From a bacterium HR36 (GTDB lineage: Bacteria > Planctomycetota > Planctomycetia > Gemmatales > HRBIN36): DNA of 14,480 bases. The notes below the pieces were generated by a model that did not search any database, was not told the origin of the DNA, and saw nothing but the letters and a program-made list of their open reading frames with translations. Positions 1 through 6,905 of this stretch are shown here, in pieces (the stretch's first letter is position 1; every line of letters starts with the position of its first letter). Made by a program: the position numbers and the translations under genes. The stretch covers positions 1 through 14,480 of the forward strand of contig BEIM01000032.1 of NCBI GenBank assembly GCA_002898995.1. The letters run 5' to 3'.

Positions 1-2
1 CG

Positions 3-227
3 GGGCTGGGTTTTGGCTGGCTGGTGTTGCGGACGTGGAAGATTCATGCAGGATCGGCTTCCGAAACCCCCGCGGAAGTGAACGAGCTGGCCAAACACCA
101 GCCGGAGGTCTTGGCGAAGGTGATCGCCCGCTGGCTGGAGAACAACCAGACCAGTCCCAGTCGGGAACCGAATACGCCCGCACAGGAGCCGGGGGCCACT
201 GCCCGGCCGATGCGAGCCGCTGCTTGA
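3..227 (+). CDS. fliF: Flagellar MS-ring protein FliF, C-terminal fragment
   Basis: This is the tail of a gene that starts before the window; about 74 residues are visible. It opens with the end of a hydrophobic segment (GLGFGWLVLRTW), which fits the second membrane helix of FliF. A cytoplasmic tail follows with LAKHQPEVLAKVIARWL, the conserved FliG-binding end of FliF, where family members typically read 'P..vA.vir.WL'. A Pro/Ser/Ala-rich extension of about 25 residues follows and ends at the TGA. FliF forms the MS ring in the inner membrane, and its C terminus clasps the N-terminal domain of FliG. fliG follows 63 bases downstream, the usual gene order. The call rests on this short tail plus context; the periplasmic ring-building domains lie outside the window. 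Confidence 0.85.
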   Translation, partial: GLGFGWLVLRTWKIHAGSASETPAEVNELAKHQPEVLAKVIARWLENNQTSPSREPNTPAQEPGATARPMRAAA

Positions 228-246
228 ACGATCCGCAAGCTAAACT

Positions 247-271
247 GAATGCAGGATGTGAATGCAGGATG
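247..271 (+). repeat. Tandem 12-base direct repeat upstream of fliG
   Basis: GAATGCAGGATG occurs at 247-258 and again at 260-271, separated by a single T. It lies in the 63-base fliF-fliG gap and ends 19 bases before the fliG ATG. The ATG inside each copy opens only a very short frame; the one at 249 stops at 270-272. It could be a slippage duplication or a translational element. No function can be assigned from the sequence. Confidence 0.6.
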
Positions 272-290
272 ACAGTGTAGAGTCGCCGCT

Positions 291-1280
291 ATGAACGCAC
301 TAAGCAAAGCCGCTGCTCTCCTGGTGAGCCTGGGTTCGGCGGCCGAAGAAGTGCTGCAGCACCTGCCGGCGGAACAGGTGCAAGCTCTCCGGCAGGCGAT
401 GCGGCAGTTGGTCCAGTCCCCCGAACTTCCAAGGTTGCGGCGACAGGCGCTCGAGGAACTGCAGACCTTGCTGAATCAGGCAGAAGCTGCAGCTGATTCG
501 GCCACCACCACTCAGGCGAAAATCGCCCCGGAGTCCGCAGCGAACGCCGCGGACGTAGTGCAGCTTCTGCAACGCTTGCAGCAGGCACAGCAAGGTCGGG
601 AGAGTGCCAGCGCAGTGTTGCAGCAGGTGCCGGCTGCCTTTCTGGCTGCAGCCCTGGCTGGTGAGCAGCCGCCGATTATTGCCATCGTGCTCCACCACTT
701 GAGCCAGGAGCAGGCTGCAGAGGTTTTGCGGAAACTACCTGGGGAAACGCGCCGCGAAACCTCCCTACGCCTCGCGCAGCTCCACATGCCACCAGCCGAA
801 GTGATCCAGAGCCTTCTTGGCACAGTGCTTCGCAAACTCGCCAGCATTGCGGAAAATCCTGAGCTGACCCTGGCCGATCGTCAGGCAGAGCGAACCGCTG
901 CCTTGCTCCGTCAGCTCGACCGCCAGGACCGCAAGGAAATCCTCGCCGCTCTGGAACAAAATGATCCTTCTCTGGCCGAACGGGTCAAAGAGTTGCTTTA
1001 CCGCGTAGAAGATTTGCTCCGTCTGCAGGATCGCTCGGTGCAAAAGGTGCTCTCGGAAATTGACTCGCGGACACTGGCACTGGCTGTCAAGAACATCGCC
1101 GAGGAGGTGCGGGAGAAAATTCGCCGCAATCTGTCCCGACGGGCCAAGGAAGCCCTGGATGAAGAGATGGAATTCCTCGGCAGCGTCAGTCAGGCGCAGA
1201 TCAAGCAGGCGCAGAAGCAGGTCACCGATGCCATGCAACGGCTGGACCTCGCGGGTGAGCTTGCTTACGAGAGCGAATAA
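291..1280 (+). CDS. fliG: Flagellar motor switch protein FliG
   Basis: A 329-residue protein of normal FliG length. FliG is the rotor protein that contacts FliF at its N domain, FliM at its middle domain and the MotA stator at its C domain. Residues 5-60 match FliG_N (KAAALLVSLG...). Residues 112-182 match the ARM-like middle domain, with EQPPI (125-129) in place of the usual EHPQT. Residues 200-325 match FliG_C (DDRSIQ-like QDRSVQ, LALAVK, EEVREKIRRNLSRR). By motif alignment the E. coli charged positions K264, R281, D288 and D289 correspond to K267, R284, E291 and E292, so charge is kept, while the R297 position is Ser. The ATG at 291 is preceded by an in-frame stop (270-272) and only a weak ribosome site. 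It sits between fliF and fliH on the same strand. Confidence 0.95.
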   Translation: MNALSKAAALLVSLGSAAEEVLQHLPAEQVQALRQAMRQLVQSPELPRLRRQALEELQTLLNQAEAAADSATTTQAKIAPESAANAADVVQLLQRLQQAQQGRESASAVLQQVPAAFLAAALAGEQPPIIAIVLHHLSQEQAAEVLRKLPGETRRETSLRLAQLHMPPAEVIQSLLGTVLRKLASIAENPELTLADRQAERTAALLRQLDRQDRKEILAALEQNDPSLAERVKELLYRVEDLLRLQDRSVQKVLSEIDSRTLALAVKNIAEEVREKIRRNLSRRAKEALDEEMEFLGSVSQAQIKQAQKQVTDAMQRLDLAGELAYESE

Positions 1281-1315
1281 TTGGCGCTTTCAGCTTTCCG
1301 GGGTGAGGGCCGCTT

Positions 1316-1903
1316 ATGAACCCCGACTTGCGGATAAGCGAATGCCCGGTGAGGCTACCTAGGCGTCTGCGAGGCGTGGCACTCGAGGATGGAGTTTCTT
1401 CACCGCCGGCCTCCCACAGTAATTCATCCCCCGCAACGCCAGCCACGCCTCCCGGTCAAGCGGAAATATTGCGGCAATGGCAAAACGCCGTGCAAACCGC
1501 TATCCAACACTTGCAAAGTGAAATGCAGCACCTCCGCCTGGCATTACCCCGGCTGGCCGCGGAGTTGGCTTTATTCATCGTCGAAGAAACATTCGGTGCA
1601 GGGCAGACCGTTACGGCGCAGGCGTGGGAACGACGAATCGAGGAACTGACAGCGATGCTCCAGCAGGGGCAGGGGCTTACCCTGGCCTTGAATCCCGAGG
1701 ATTGGCGCTGGTGGCAAACGCCGGCCGCTGCTCATTTACGCGCTGCTCTGGGCGAGTGGAAACTTGTAGCCGATCCGCGTTTACGGCCAGGGGAGTATCG
1801 CGTCGAATGGGGCGAATTGACGCTGTGGTGGCGCTGGCAGGAACGCTTAGCGGCGCTACGCGAAGCCGTGCTGCAAAGGATGGACGCCCGTGCGCTGGAA
1901 TAG
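1316..1903 (+). CDS. fliH: Flagellar export ATPase regulator FliH
   Basis: A 195-residue protein. FliH binds and restrains the export ATPase FliI and tethers it to the C-ring and export gate. Residues 1-48 are a low-complexity Pro/Ser/Thr segment. Residues 50-115 are helical and Gln/Leu/Glu-rich. Residues 119-190 match the FliH C-terminal domain, with LNPEDW (125-130) in the place of the conserved 'v.PeD' strand and DPRLRPGEYRVEWG (153-166) in the place of 'D..l..G...vE...G', ending in a helix. The usual Asp after that Gly is not obvious. The ATG follows GAGGG at 1305-1309 with a 6-base spacer. The gene starts 35 bases after fliG and its 3' end overlaps fliI by 14 bases. FliH proteins diverge widely, so context carries much of the call. 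Confidence 0.85.
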   Translation: MNPDLRISECPVRLPRRLRGVALEDGVSSPPASHSNSSPATPATPPGQAEILRQWQNAVQTAIQHLQSEMQHLRLALPRLAAELALFIVEETFGAGQTVTAQAWERRIEELTAMLQQGQGLTLALNPEDWRWWQTPAAAHLRAALGEWKLVADPRLRPGEYRVEWGELTLWWRWQERLAALREAVLQRMDARALE

Positions 1904-3254
1904 GCAGGCTCTGGCAGAATGGCGTGAGGCGATTCGGCAGGCGTGGCGGCCCCGCTGGTATGGCCGTTTGCGGGCGGTACAAGGCAGCATCCTGACCTGC
2001 CGCTTGCCGGCCGCGGTCGGCGACTTGTGCCACATTTTACCGCAAAGCACTGAGGGCAGTGAGCAGCAGCCCTCCTGGACCGGCCGCACCGTGCCCGCGC
2101 AGGTGATCGGATTTCGGGAAGCCACAGCGATCCTCGCACCGTTCGAGCCAGTGCACGAACTGGGGCCGAATACGTTAGTGCGGCACACGGGTGGAGCAGT
2201 GCACGTTCCATTCGGGATGGGCTTGCTCGGACGCGTCCTGGACGGTTTGGGCAGGCCTCTGGATGGCAGACCCTCTCCCGTGGGCAAGCCGATCCCGGTG
2301 CGCACAGGCCAAGCCCCGTCTCCATTGGTGCGGACACGCATGCGCCAGCCGTTCATTACCGGCCAGCGCGCCATTGATGGCCTGTTGACACTCGGCCTGG
2401 GACAACGGGTGGGAATTTTTGCCGGCAGTGGCGTAGGGAAGAGCACGTTGCTGGGAGAAATTGCTCGCGGCGCAGAAGCGGATGTGGTGGTGGTAGCTCT
2501 GATCGGTGAGCGCGGCCGTGAGGTTCGCAGCTTCCTAGAAGACAACCTGGGTAGCGGCCTAGCTCGCAGCGTGGTGGTGGTAGCCACCAGTGACCAGATG
2601 CCCTTGATGCGTGTTTCCGCCGCGTTGTTAGCGGTAACCGTGGCCGAGGAGTTTCGCCAGCAGGGACTGCACGTCCTGTTGCTGTTGGACAGCGTAACCC
2701 GCCTGGCGATGGCACAGCGGGAACTGGGTCTGGCGCTAGGGGAGCCACCTAGCTCCCGCGGTTACACACCATCAGTGTTTCAGCTCCTGGCTGGTACTTT
2801 AGAACGGCTAGGACCCGGGGAGCGCGGCAGTATCACGGCATTGCTCACCGTGCTGGTCGAAGGGGACGACCTGGACGAGCCCATTTCCGATGCTTGTCGG
2901 GCCATTCTTGACGGGCACATCGTGCTCGACCGCAAGCTCGCCGAAAAAGGGCATTTTCCCGCGATTGATATCAGCCGCAGTGTCAGCCGACTCGCCCATG
3001 AGGTGATGGACGCCAACCACGCCCAGGCGGCGCAAAAGGTCCGCGCCCTGCTCGCCACTCTGGCAGAAGTCGAAGACCTGGTACGAATTGGGGCTTACGT
3101 GCGTGGCTCCAATCCCCAGGTGGATCGCGCCCTGGAATTGCAACCCGCTTTGTGGCAATTTTTACGGCAAAACCGTAAAGAGCGCGTTAGCTTTGCTGAA
3201 ACACGAGCGGCTCTGGAGCACCTGGCTGCCGCATGGTCTCAACACGGCACGTGA
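1890..3254 (+). CDS. fliI: Flagellum-specific export ATPase FliI
   Basis: A 454-residue protein with full-length FliI/SctN architecture, the hexameric ATPase that unfolds and delivers substrates to the flagellar type III export gate. Residues 20-100 form the N-terminal beta-barrel. The Walker A motif is GSGVGKST (179-186), followed by the FliI-typical GERGREVRSFLEDNLG. Walker B is LLLLDS (263-268), then VTRLAMAQRE and GEPPSSRGYTPSVF. The stretch around 325-368 (EGDDLDEPI...DGHIVLDRKLAEKGHFPAIDI..SVSR) is diagnostic of the family. The start is GTG at 1890, inside the end of fliH, with AAAGGA 9 bases upstream, which implies translational coupling. Flagellar rather than injectisome assignment comes from the neighbours. 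Confidence 0.97.
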   Translation: MRWNRQALAEWREAIRQAWRPRWYGRLRAVQGSILTCRLPAAVGDLCHILPQSTEGSEQQPSWTGRTVPAQVIGFREATAILAPFEPVHELGPNTLVRHTGGAVHVPFGMGLLGRVLDGLGRPLDGRPSPVGKPIPVRTGQAPSPLVRTRMRQPFITGQRAIDGLLTLGLGQRVGIFAGSGVGKSTLLGEIARGAEADVVVVALIGERGREVRSFLEDNLGSGLARSVVVVATSDQMPLMRVSAALLAVTVAEEFRQQGLHVLLLLDSVTRLAMAQRELGLALGEPPSSRGYTPSVFQLLAGTLERLGPGERGSITALLTVLVEGDDLDEPISDACRAILDGHIVLDRKLAEKGHFPAIDISRSVSRLAHEVMDANHAQAAQKVRALLATLAEVEDLVRIGAYVRGSNPQVDRALELQPALWQFLRQNRKERVSFAETRAALEHLAAAWSQHGT

Positions 3255-3315
3255 TCGGGAGCGGTGGGTGTCCGCCCATCGTGGCTTCCCTCCAACATTT
3301 GCCAATGAGTCAAAG

Positions 3316-3924
3316 ATGAAACGCTTTCACTTCCCGCTGGAAACCCTGCTGCGAATAGCCCGGTACCGGCAGCGCCTGGCCGAATGGCACCAGGGGCGCG
3401 CGTTTCGCCAGTGGTGGCAGGCACGCCAGCAACTGCTCGCATTGTACCAGCACGGCCTGGCTCTCAGTTACACTGCTGCCGAGCGGCTCCATCGTCCAGA
3501 GCACGCACCGCCTGACGGGCCCGGAAAAGTGGGTGTGAGTCCAGCGTGTCTGGCGTCCCCCCACGCAGCCGTGGACTCAGTGTTCTGGTTCTTGCTAAGC
3601 GAACATGTGAGCGTGCTGCACCGGATTGAGGAGCTGGCGCGATCCCAGGAGGCACACGAGCGCCAGGTTTGGGAACAGGCGCAGCAACAACGTTTGGCTG
3701 CCACGCGCCAGGTGGAAACGTTGCAATGGTTGCGGAACCAGGCATTGGCGGCCTTTCGTCGTGAGCTAGGCTTGTATGAACAGCAGGCCCGGGACGAAGC
3801 CGCCCTGCGTGCTTGGTCGCCGACGGATTCCCATTGCTCCAGCACGCAAACGGACTTCCCGCTGCCGGTTGCCGCGAGCAGGCTTGCGGGTATCCCCGAT
3901 TACCTGGGGGAGGGAGAGCTATGA
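3316..3924 (+). CDS. fliJ: Probable flagellar export protein FliJ
   Basis: A 202-residue protein starting MKRFHFPLETLLRIARYRQR, the characteristic FliJ opening ('F.f.Le.lL..r'). FliJ is the coiled-coil stalk that sits in the FliI hexamer and links ATP hydrolysis to the export gate. Helical, Gln/Arg/Glu-rich segments lie at about 10-58 and 100-168. They are separated by a Pro/Gly-rich stretch and a hydrophobic patch (about 60-96) not expected in the usual short two-helix FliJ of about 150 residues. There is also a Ser/Pro tail of about 35 residues. The reading frame is open well upstream, but this ATG gives the family N terminus and lies just past the fliI stop. It follows fliI by 61 bases and its stop overlaps the next start as ATGA. 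The assignment relies on N-terminal motif and position. Confidence 0.8.
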   Translation: MKRFHFPLETLLRIARYRQRLAEWHQGRAFRQWWQARQQLLALYQHGLALSYTAAERLHRPEHAPPDGPGKVGVSPACLASPHAAVDSVFWFLLSEHVSVLHRIEELARSQEAHERQVWEQAQQQRLAATRQVETLQWLRNQALAAFRRELGLYEQQARDEAALRAWSPTDSHCSSTQTDFPLPVAASRLAGIPDYLGEGEL

Positions 3925-4706
3925 AACGACTCTTGCTCTACATTGCGGTTCCCGCGATTCTGTTTGCTGCCTCGGCGGGTGTGTCGTGGTGGTGGCAACG
4001 GCAGCGTGAACCGCTCGGGTCGAGCACACCTGGGCAGCGCTCCGAAACTGCTTCCGCTAGCAATGAAGCGTCGGCCGAAACCCAAGAGACGGCGAGCGCC
4101 GATGCCAGCAGCAGCTCTTCCGCGGAGCGCGTGGCAGTGCGGCTTTCCCATCCTCATCAGATCGAAGCTGCCGTGCAGCTCATGACCGCCTTAGAGAAAC
4201 GCCGTGAGGAACTCCGCCGCCAGGAAGAAACGTTAGCGCAGCGCCAAAAAAATCTCGAACTACTTTACAACGATATCCGAGGAGAACGCTCTGCGCTCGA
4301 TGCTTTGCGCAAGCAGATCCAGGAGGAAATGCGCTTACTTGAAGCCCAGGCCCAACAGCTGGAGCAAAAACAGCAGGAGTTGCAGCGGCACAAGGAAGAA
4401 GTGGCGGAGCGCCTCAAAGACTACGAAAGCTCGCTCCGCCAGTTCGAAGATACGGAGCGAAAGAATCTGGAAACGTTGGCGGAGCGTGTCGGCAATATGG
4501 CCCCCGAAAGCGCCGCCAAATTGTTCGAGCACATGGCCAACAGCGGCAATATGGACACCGCCGTCAAATTGTTCAGCCTGGTCAAGGAAACTCGCGCCGC
4601 CAAAATTCTGGAACAAATGCCTCCAGACCTGGCCACGCAGCTGATTGAGCGCGTCAAACTTCTCAAGCGACCTACCAGCAAACCCAGCTCGTTGTCAAGA
4701 AGCTAA
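3921..4706 (+). CDS. MotE/YlxF-like membrane-anchored coiled-coil protein
   Basis: A 261-residue protein with three parts. Residues 4-25 are a membrane helix. Residues 30-70 are a Ser/Ala/Glu linker. Residues 78-187 are a long charged coiled coil (EEELRRQEETLAQ-type heptads). Residues 188-247 form a helical module (NMAPESAAKLFEHM...AAKILEQMPPDLATQLIE) that resembles the MgtE-N/FliG-middle repeat. This is the architecture of MotE of rhizobia, a chaperone for the periplasmic protein MotC, and of YlxF, found between fliJ and other flagellar genes in Bacillus. The ATG at 3921 follows GGAGG at 3909-3913 and overlaps the fliJ stop as ATGA, so a longer upstream frame is not used. A role at the stator-rotor interface is inferred from family and position; no motA, motB or motC is in the window. 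Confidence 0.75.
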   Translation: MKRLLLYIAVPAILFAASAGVSWWWQRQREPLGSSTPGQRSETASASNEASAETQETASADASSSSSAERVAVRLSHPHQIEAAVQLMTALEKRREELRRQEETLAQRQKNLELLYNDIRGERSALDALRKQIQEEMRLLEAQAQQLEQKQQELQRHKEEVAERLKDYESSLRQFEDTERKNLETLAERVGNMAPESAAKLFEHMANSGNMDTAVKLFSLVKETRAAKILEQMPPDLATQLIERVKLLKRPTSKPSSLSRS

Positions 4707-4842
4707 ACTCTAACGGATCTATGGGACCTGCCCGAAGATTGGAACCTTTTGTGTCCACAATTGCCCCAAGCTGCTGGAGCCGGATACCGAATAGCCGGAC
4801 ATGTGGCCAATTGTAAACGCCTCCTAGAATCTGGCAGACACC
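4707..4842 (+). other. Intergenic gap in the flagellar operon
   Basis: This 136-base gap is the longest inside the flagellar cluster. It has no convincing open frame. ACAATTG (4757-4763) and CAATTGT (4808-4814) are inverted copies, but the core CAATTG is itself a palindrome, so the match is weak. No clear sigma70, sigma54 or FliA-type promoter was found. The flanking genes keep the same strand and pathway, so read-through is likely. Confidence 0.4.
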
Positions 4843-5346
4843 ATGGCCGACACCGCCGAGCCAACGCAAACTGCAACCTCCCGTGGCTGGCTGGGATGGG
4901 TGATCCTGGGGGTGGTGGCTCTCGCTGCGATCGCCGCCGGTTTTGCTTTGCCCTGGGTGCTCTCCAGTATCAATACCGGACACGCTGCACCCACGCCGCA
5001 GCCCAGGTCTAGCTCACAGGAAGAAAAAACCGCTTTCGTCCCCTTCGGGGATGTGGTGGTCAATTTGCATGAAGAACGCCTCACTCGCTATCTCCGCCTC
5101 AAAATTGTCCTCGAAGTCCAGGAAAGCGAAGAAAAGCAACTGCACGAGATGCTCAACAGGCGCAAAGCCCCGCTCAAAAGCTGGCTCATTAGCTACCTGG
5201 CCGACCGCACTCTCGACGAGGTACGCGGCACCGTAGGGATCAATCGGATTCGCCGCGAGATTCGCGATCATTTCAACGAGATGCTCTACCCAGATGGCCG
5301 CGAGGTCATTCGCCAGGTCCATTTTGAAGAATTCACGGTACAATGA
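4843..5346 (+). CDS. fliL: Flagellar basal body-associated protein FliL
   Basis: A 167-residue protein of normal FliL length. FliL is a single-pass inner-membrane protein that rings the stator units and raises motor torque. Residues 1-14 are cytoplasmic, 15-40 a Gly/Ala/Val/Leu membrane helix, and 41-60 a Pro/Ser linker. Residues 63-167 are the periplasmic SPFH-like domain: FGDVVVNL, RYLRLKIVLEV, LNRRKAPLKSWLISYLADRT, and the ending VHFEEFTVQ, which matches the family 'v.ft.fvvQ' terminus. No strong ribosome site is visible before the ATG. Its TGA overlaps the ATG of the fliM-like gene (ATGA), so the two are likely translationally coupled. Confidence 0.93.
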   Translation: MADTAEPTQTATSRGWLGWVILGVVALAAIAAGFALPWVLSSINTGHAAPTPQPRSSSQEEKTAFVPFGDVVVNLHEERLTRYLRLKIVLEVQESEEKQLHEMLNRRKAPLKSWLISYLADRTLDEVRGTVGINRIRREIRDHFNEMLYPDGREVIRQVHFEEFTVQ

Positions 5347-6227
5347 CCGCGGCACCCAGGCCGTATGACTTTCGCCAACCCCAACCCGAACCGCCTGAAG
5401 TCCGGCGGCAGGTGTTGGCCTGGCTTGTCGCACTGACCAACCAATGGGCGGACCTCGGCCGTCGCCACTGGGCTTTTCCCTGGCAATTGTGCATTGCCTC
5501 GCTGCGCCGTTGTTATTTGCCAGCAGTGTTTCAGGAACTGCCGGACAATTTATTGTGCTATTCGGTGTACTGGTCGAATCGTGCTGCGTCCTTATTGGCC
5601 GTTTCCAGGCCACTGGCTCTCGGTTTGACCCTGGCGCTGTTGGGAGAAAAATGCGACAACCTGCCAAGCGATCGCCCGCTTACTGACGTCGAGCTATCAC
5701 TGTGGGAATATATCCTGGAGCAGCGGCTTTTGGCTACAGCCAGGATTTGCTGGAGCAGCGAGCCAACGCCACAATGGCAACGAGGCCCGCGCGAATCCAC
5801 TCCTCAACTCGCCAGTGGCTTGCGCCAACACAATGGGACGACGTCCGCCGTTCCTGGTGCCGAGGCGGTGGTCATGCTCGCCGATTTGCAAACCGAACCA
5901 CCATTGCACGAGGGGCGAATCCTCTGGTTGTTGACGGAAGCGGTCATTCAGGAGTTCTTCCCAGCCAATCGCGCGGCATCAGCACCGCCGGTTTCCCCGC
6001 AAGACATTCTGCAGGAAATCCCCCTGCAATTGGTGGTGCAGCTGGGGCAAACGCATCTGCCGCTGGCGCAATTGGAACAATTGCGCGGCGGTGACGTGCT
6101 GTTGCTGGAACAGCGGCTGGACGAGCCACTTGTGGTATTCCTGGAGGACCAGCCAGGTTATTTAGCCTGGCCGGGTCGCTTGGGAACCCAGCGCGCGATC
6201 CAAATAGCTACTTCTTGGGAGGCCTAG
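5343..6227 (+). CDS. fliM: Divergent flagellar motor switch protein FliM
   Basis: A 294-residue C-ring protein. Residues 222-290 are a clear FliM-type SpoA domain: EIPLQLVVQLGQTHLPLAQLEQLRGGDVLLL, then EPLVVFLEDQPGYLAWPGRLGTQRAIQI, which follows FliM rather than FliN. Residues 8-13 (YDFRQP) match the conserved start of the CheC-like middle domain. Residues 65-135 keep its 'LPLTDVE' region (RPLTDVELSLWEYILEQRL), but the GGxG turn has decayed to LLGEKCDNLP. The N-terminal CheY-binding peptide (LSQ.EIDALL), usually about 30-40 residues ahead of YDF, is missing and is not encoded immediately upstream, where fliL occupies the sequence in another frame. A variable linker (140-175) joins the domains. 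It overlaps fliL by 4 bases and precedes fliN by 2, the standard order. A type III secretion SctQ is unlikely given FliL and FliN. Confidence 0.85.
   Translation: MTAAPRPYDFRQPQPEPPEVRRQVLAWLVALTNQWADLGRRHWAFPWQLCIASLRRCYLPAVFQELPDNLLCYSVYWSNRAASLLAVSRPLALGLTLALLGEKCDNLPSDRPLTDVELSLWEYILEQRLLATARICWSSEPTPQWQRGPRESTPQLASGLRQHNGTTSAVPGAEAVVMLADLQTEPPLHEGRILWLLTEAVIQEFFPANRAASAPPVSPQDILQEIPLQLVVQLGQTHLPLAQLEQLRGGDVLLLEQRLDEPLVVFLEDQPGYLAWPGRLGTQRAIQIATSWEA
6217..6222 (+). promoter_or_regulatory. Ribosome binding site of fliN
   Basis: GGGAGG lies 7 bases before the ATG at 6230. An in-frame TTG at 6215 begins just upstream of this site and would place it inside the gene. The site therefore supports the ATG as the real start. 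Confidence 0.7.
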
Positions 6228-6229
6228 TC

Positions 6230-6565
6230 ATGTCTGCCGCTTCGACTGGCGAAGTTGCCGCCCATGCGGCGGAATTTGCTGAACTGACTCCCCGTGGGGC
6301 TGCCGACGCTGCCGTCCCATTGGAACGCTTACACAAGGTAACGGTCACCATCACCGCGGAACTCGGCCGTGCCCGCTTGCCGTTGCGCGAAATTTTGCGC
6401 CTGGGGGCCGGCTCCGTCGTAACCCTCGACCGCGACATCAGCCAGCCAGTGGACTTACGCGTCAACGGCGTACTGGTTGCTCGCGGCGAGGTAGTGGTCG
6501 TGCAGGAGCGCTTTGCCGTCCGCATCGTCGAGCTTGTCCAGCCCACCCTTTCCGACTGCAACTAA
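6230..6565 (+). CDS. fliN: Flagellar motor switch protein FliN
   Basis: A 111-residue protein of usual FliN size. FliN forms the lower C-ring and docks FliH-FliI. Residues 1-28 are an Ala-rich lead. Residues 30-104 are a complete SpoA domain: LERLHKVTVTITAELGRARLPL, REILRLGAGSVVTLDR, PVDLRVNGVLVARGEVVVVQERFAVRIVELV. The last motif normally has Gly where Ala stands (fGvRi to FAVRI). The chosen ATG has GGGAGG 7 bases upstream. The gene starts 2 bases after fliM stops and is the last gene before a 356-base gap, so it appears to close this operon. Confidence 0.95.
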   Translation: MSAASTGEVAAHAAEFAELTPRGAADAAVPLERLHKVTVTITAELGRARLPLREILRLGAGSVVTLDRDISQPVDLRVNGVLVARGEVVVVQERFAVRIVELVQPTLSDCN

Positions 6566-6615
6566 GTCCGTCCTAGTCTGTACCCGTAGCGTTGTGCCGA
6601 ATTCTGGACCTGTTC

Positions 6616-6645
6616 GGCCGCGGGTCGGCTGCCGACGGCCTTATT
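6616..6645 (+). terminator. Possible intrinsic terminator after fliN
   Basis: GGCCG (6616-6620) pairs with CGGCC (6636-6640), and TCGG (6625-6628) pairs with CCGA (6632-6635) around a CTG loop. This gives a 9-pair GC-rich stem with a 4-base bulge on the 5' side. It is followed by TTATT, a short rather than ideal T-run. Position fits: 50 bases after the fliN stop and just before the next promoter. Confidence 0.35.
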
Positions 6646-6658
6646 GACGTGGATTTCA

Positions 6659-6687
6659 TTGACGGCGGGAACTCGAATCGGTACAAT
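6659..6687 (+). promoter_or_regulatory. Sigma70-type promoter for the DUF4912 gene
   Basis: TTGACG (6659-6664) and TACAAT (6682-6687) are separated by exactly 17 bases; each differs from the sigma70 consensus at one base. A second TTGACG lies at 6644-6649 but has no partner at proper spacing. The promoter faces the gene at 6922 and implies a leader of about 225-230 bases. Confidence 0.6.
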
Positions 6688-6733
6688 TTTTGCAAACTAC
6701 GCGGCAAGAAGCTAACTTAGGATTGCAACCGCG

Positions 6734-6812
6734 GCTTTATATCCCATCTGCGGGTAAGCTCATCTGCCAAAAATAGGCTGATGAGTTGTGCATGGGCAGT
6801 GTGCTTTATATC
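6734..6812 (+). repeat. Direct 10-base repeat GCTTTATATC in the leader
   Basis: GCTTTATATC occurs at 6734-6743 and 6803-6812, flanking the leader hairpin with starts 69 bases apart. The A/T-rich word stands out in a GC-rich genome. It could be a paired protein-binding site or chance; nothing else in the window repeats it that I could see. Confidence 0.4.
6757..6787 (+). promoter_or_regulatory. Hairpin in the untranslated leader of the DUF4912 gene
   Basis: CTCATCTGCC (6759-6768) pairs with GGCTGATGAG (6776-6785) with one T-T mismatch around the 7-base loop AAAAATA. A G-T and an A-T pair extend it to 12 positions. No T-run follows, so it is not a simple terminator. It may be an RNA structure stabilising the leader or a protein-binding site; no known riboswitch class was recognised. 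Confidence 0.45.
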
Positions 6813-6905
6813 AGGGAGAAACCAAGATTGTAATAGTGCCAATCAATCTGCAGTGCCTGCTGGCGACTAGCGCTAGTAGGACGGCGATTGCCAAAACTGC
6901 TGCGT

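Noticed and set aside
1856..2587. 243-codon minus-strand frame antisense to fliI
   Set aside because: Low-complexity Arg/Pro/Thr product opposite an unmistakable fliI; a shadow frame of GC-rich coding sequence.
3088..3315. Upstream extension of fliJ into fliI
   Set aside because: It lies in another frame of fliI, and the conserved FliJ N terminus begins at 3316.
3813..3920. Upstream extension of the MotE-like gene
   Set aside because: It would overlap fliJ heavily and hide the membrane helix; the ATG at 3921 has a strong ribosome site and ATGA coupling.
5014..5667. 217-codon minus-strand frame opposite fliL and fliM
   Set aside because: It mirrors two real coupled genes and has no family signature.
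1890..6565. Type III secretion injectisome instead of flagellum
   Set aside because: FliL, FliN, FliG and the FliF tail are flagellar-specific, so the ATPase and C-ring genes belong to a flagellum.
6778..6827. Possible hammerhead ribozyme core (CTGATGAG with a downstream GAAA)
   Set aside because: No complementary stem II and no closing stems I and III could be paired around the two core pieces.
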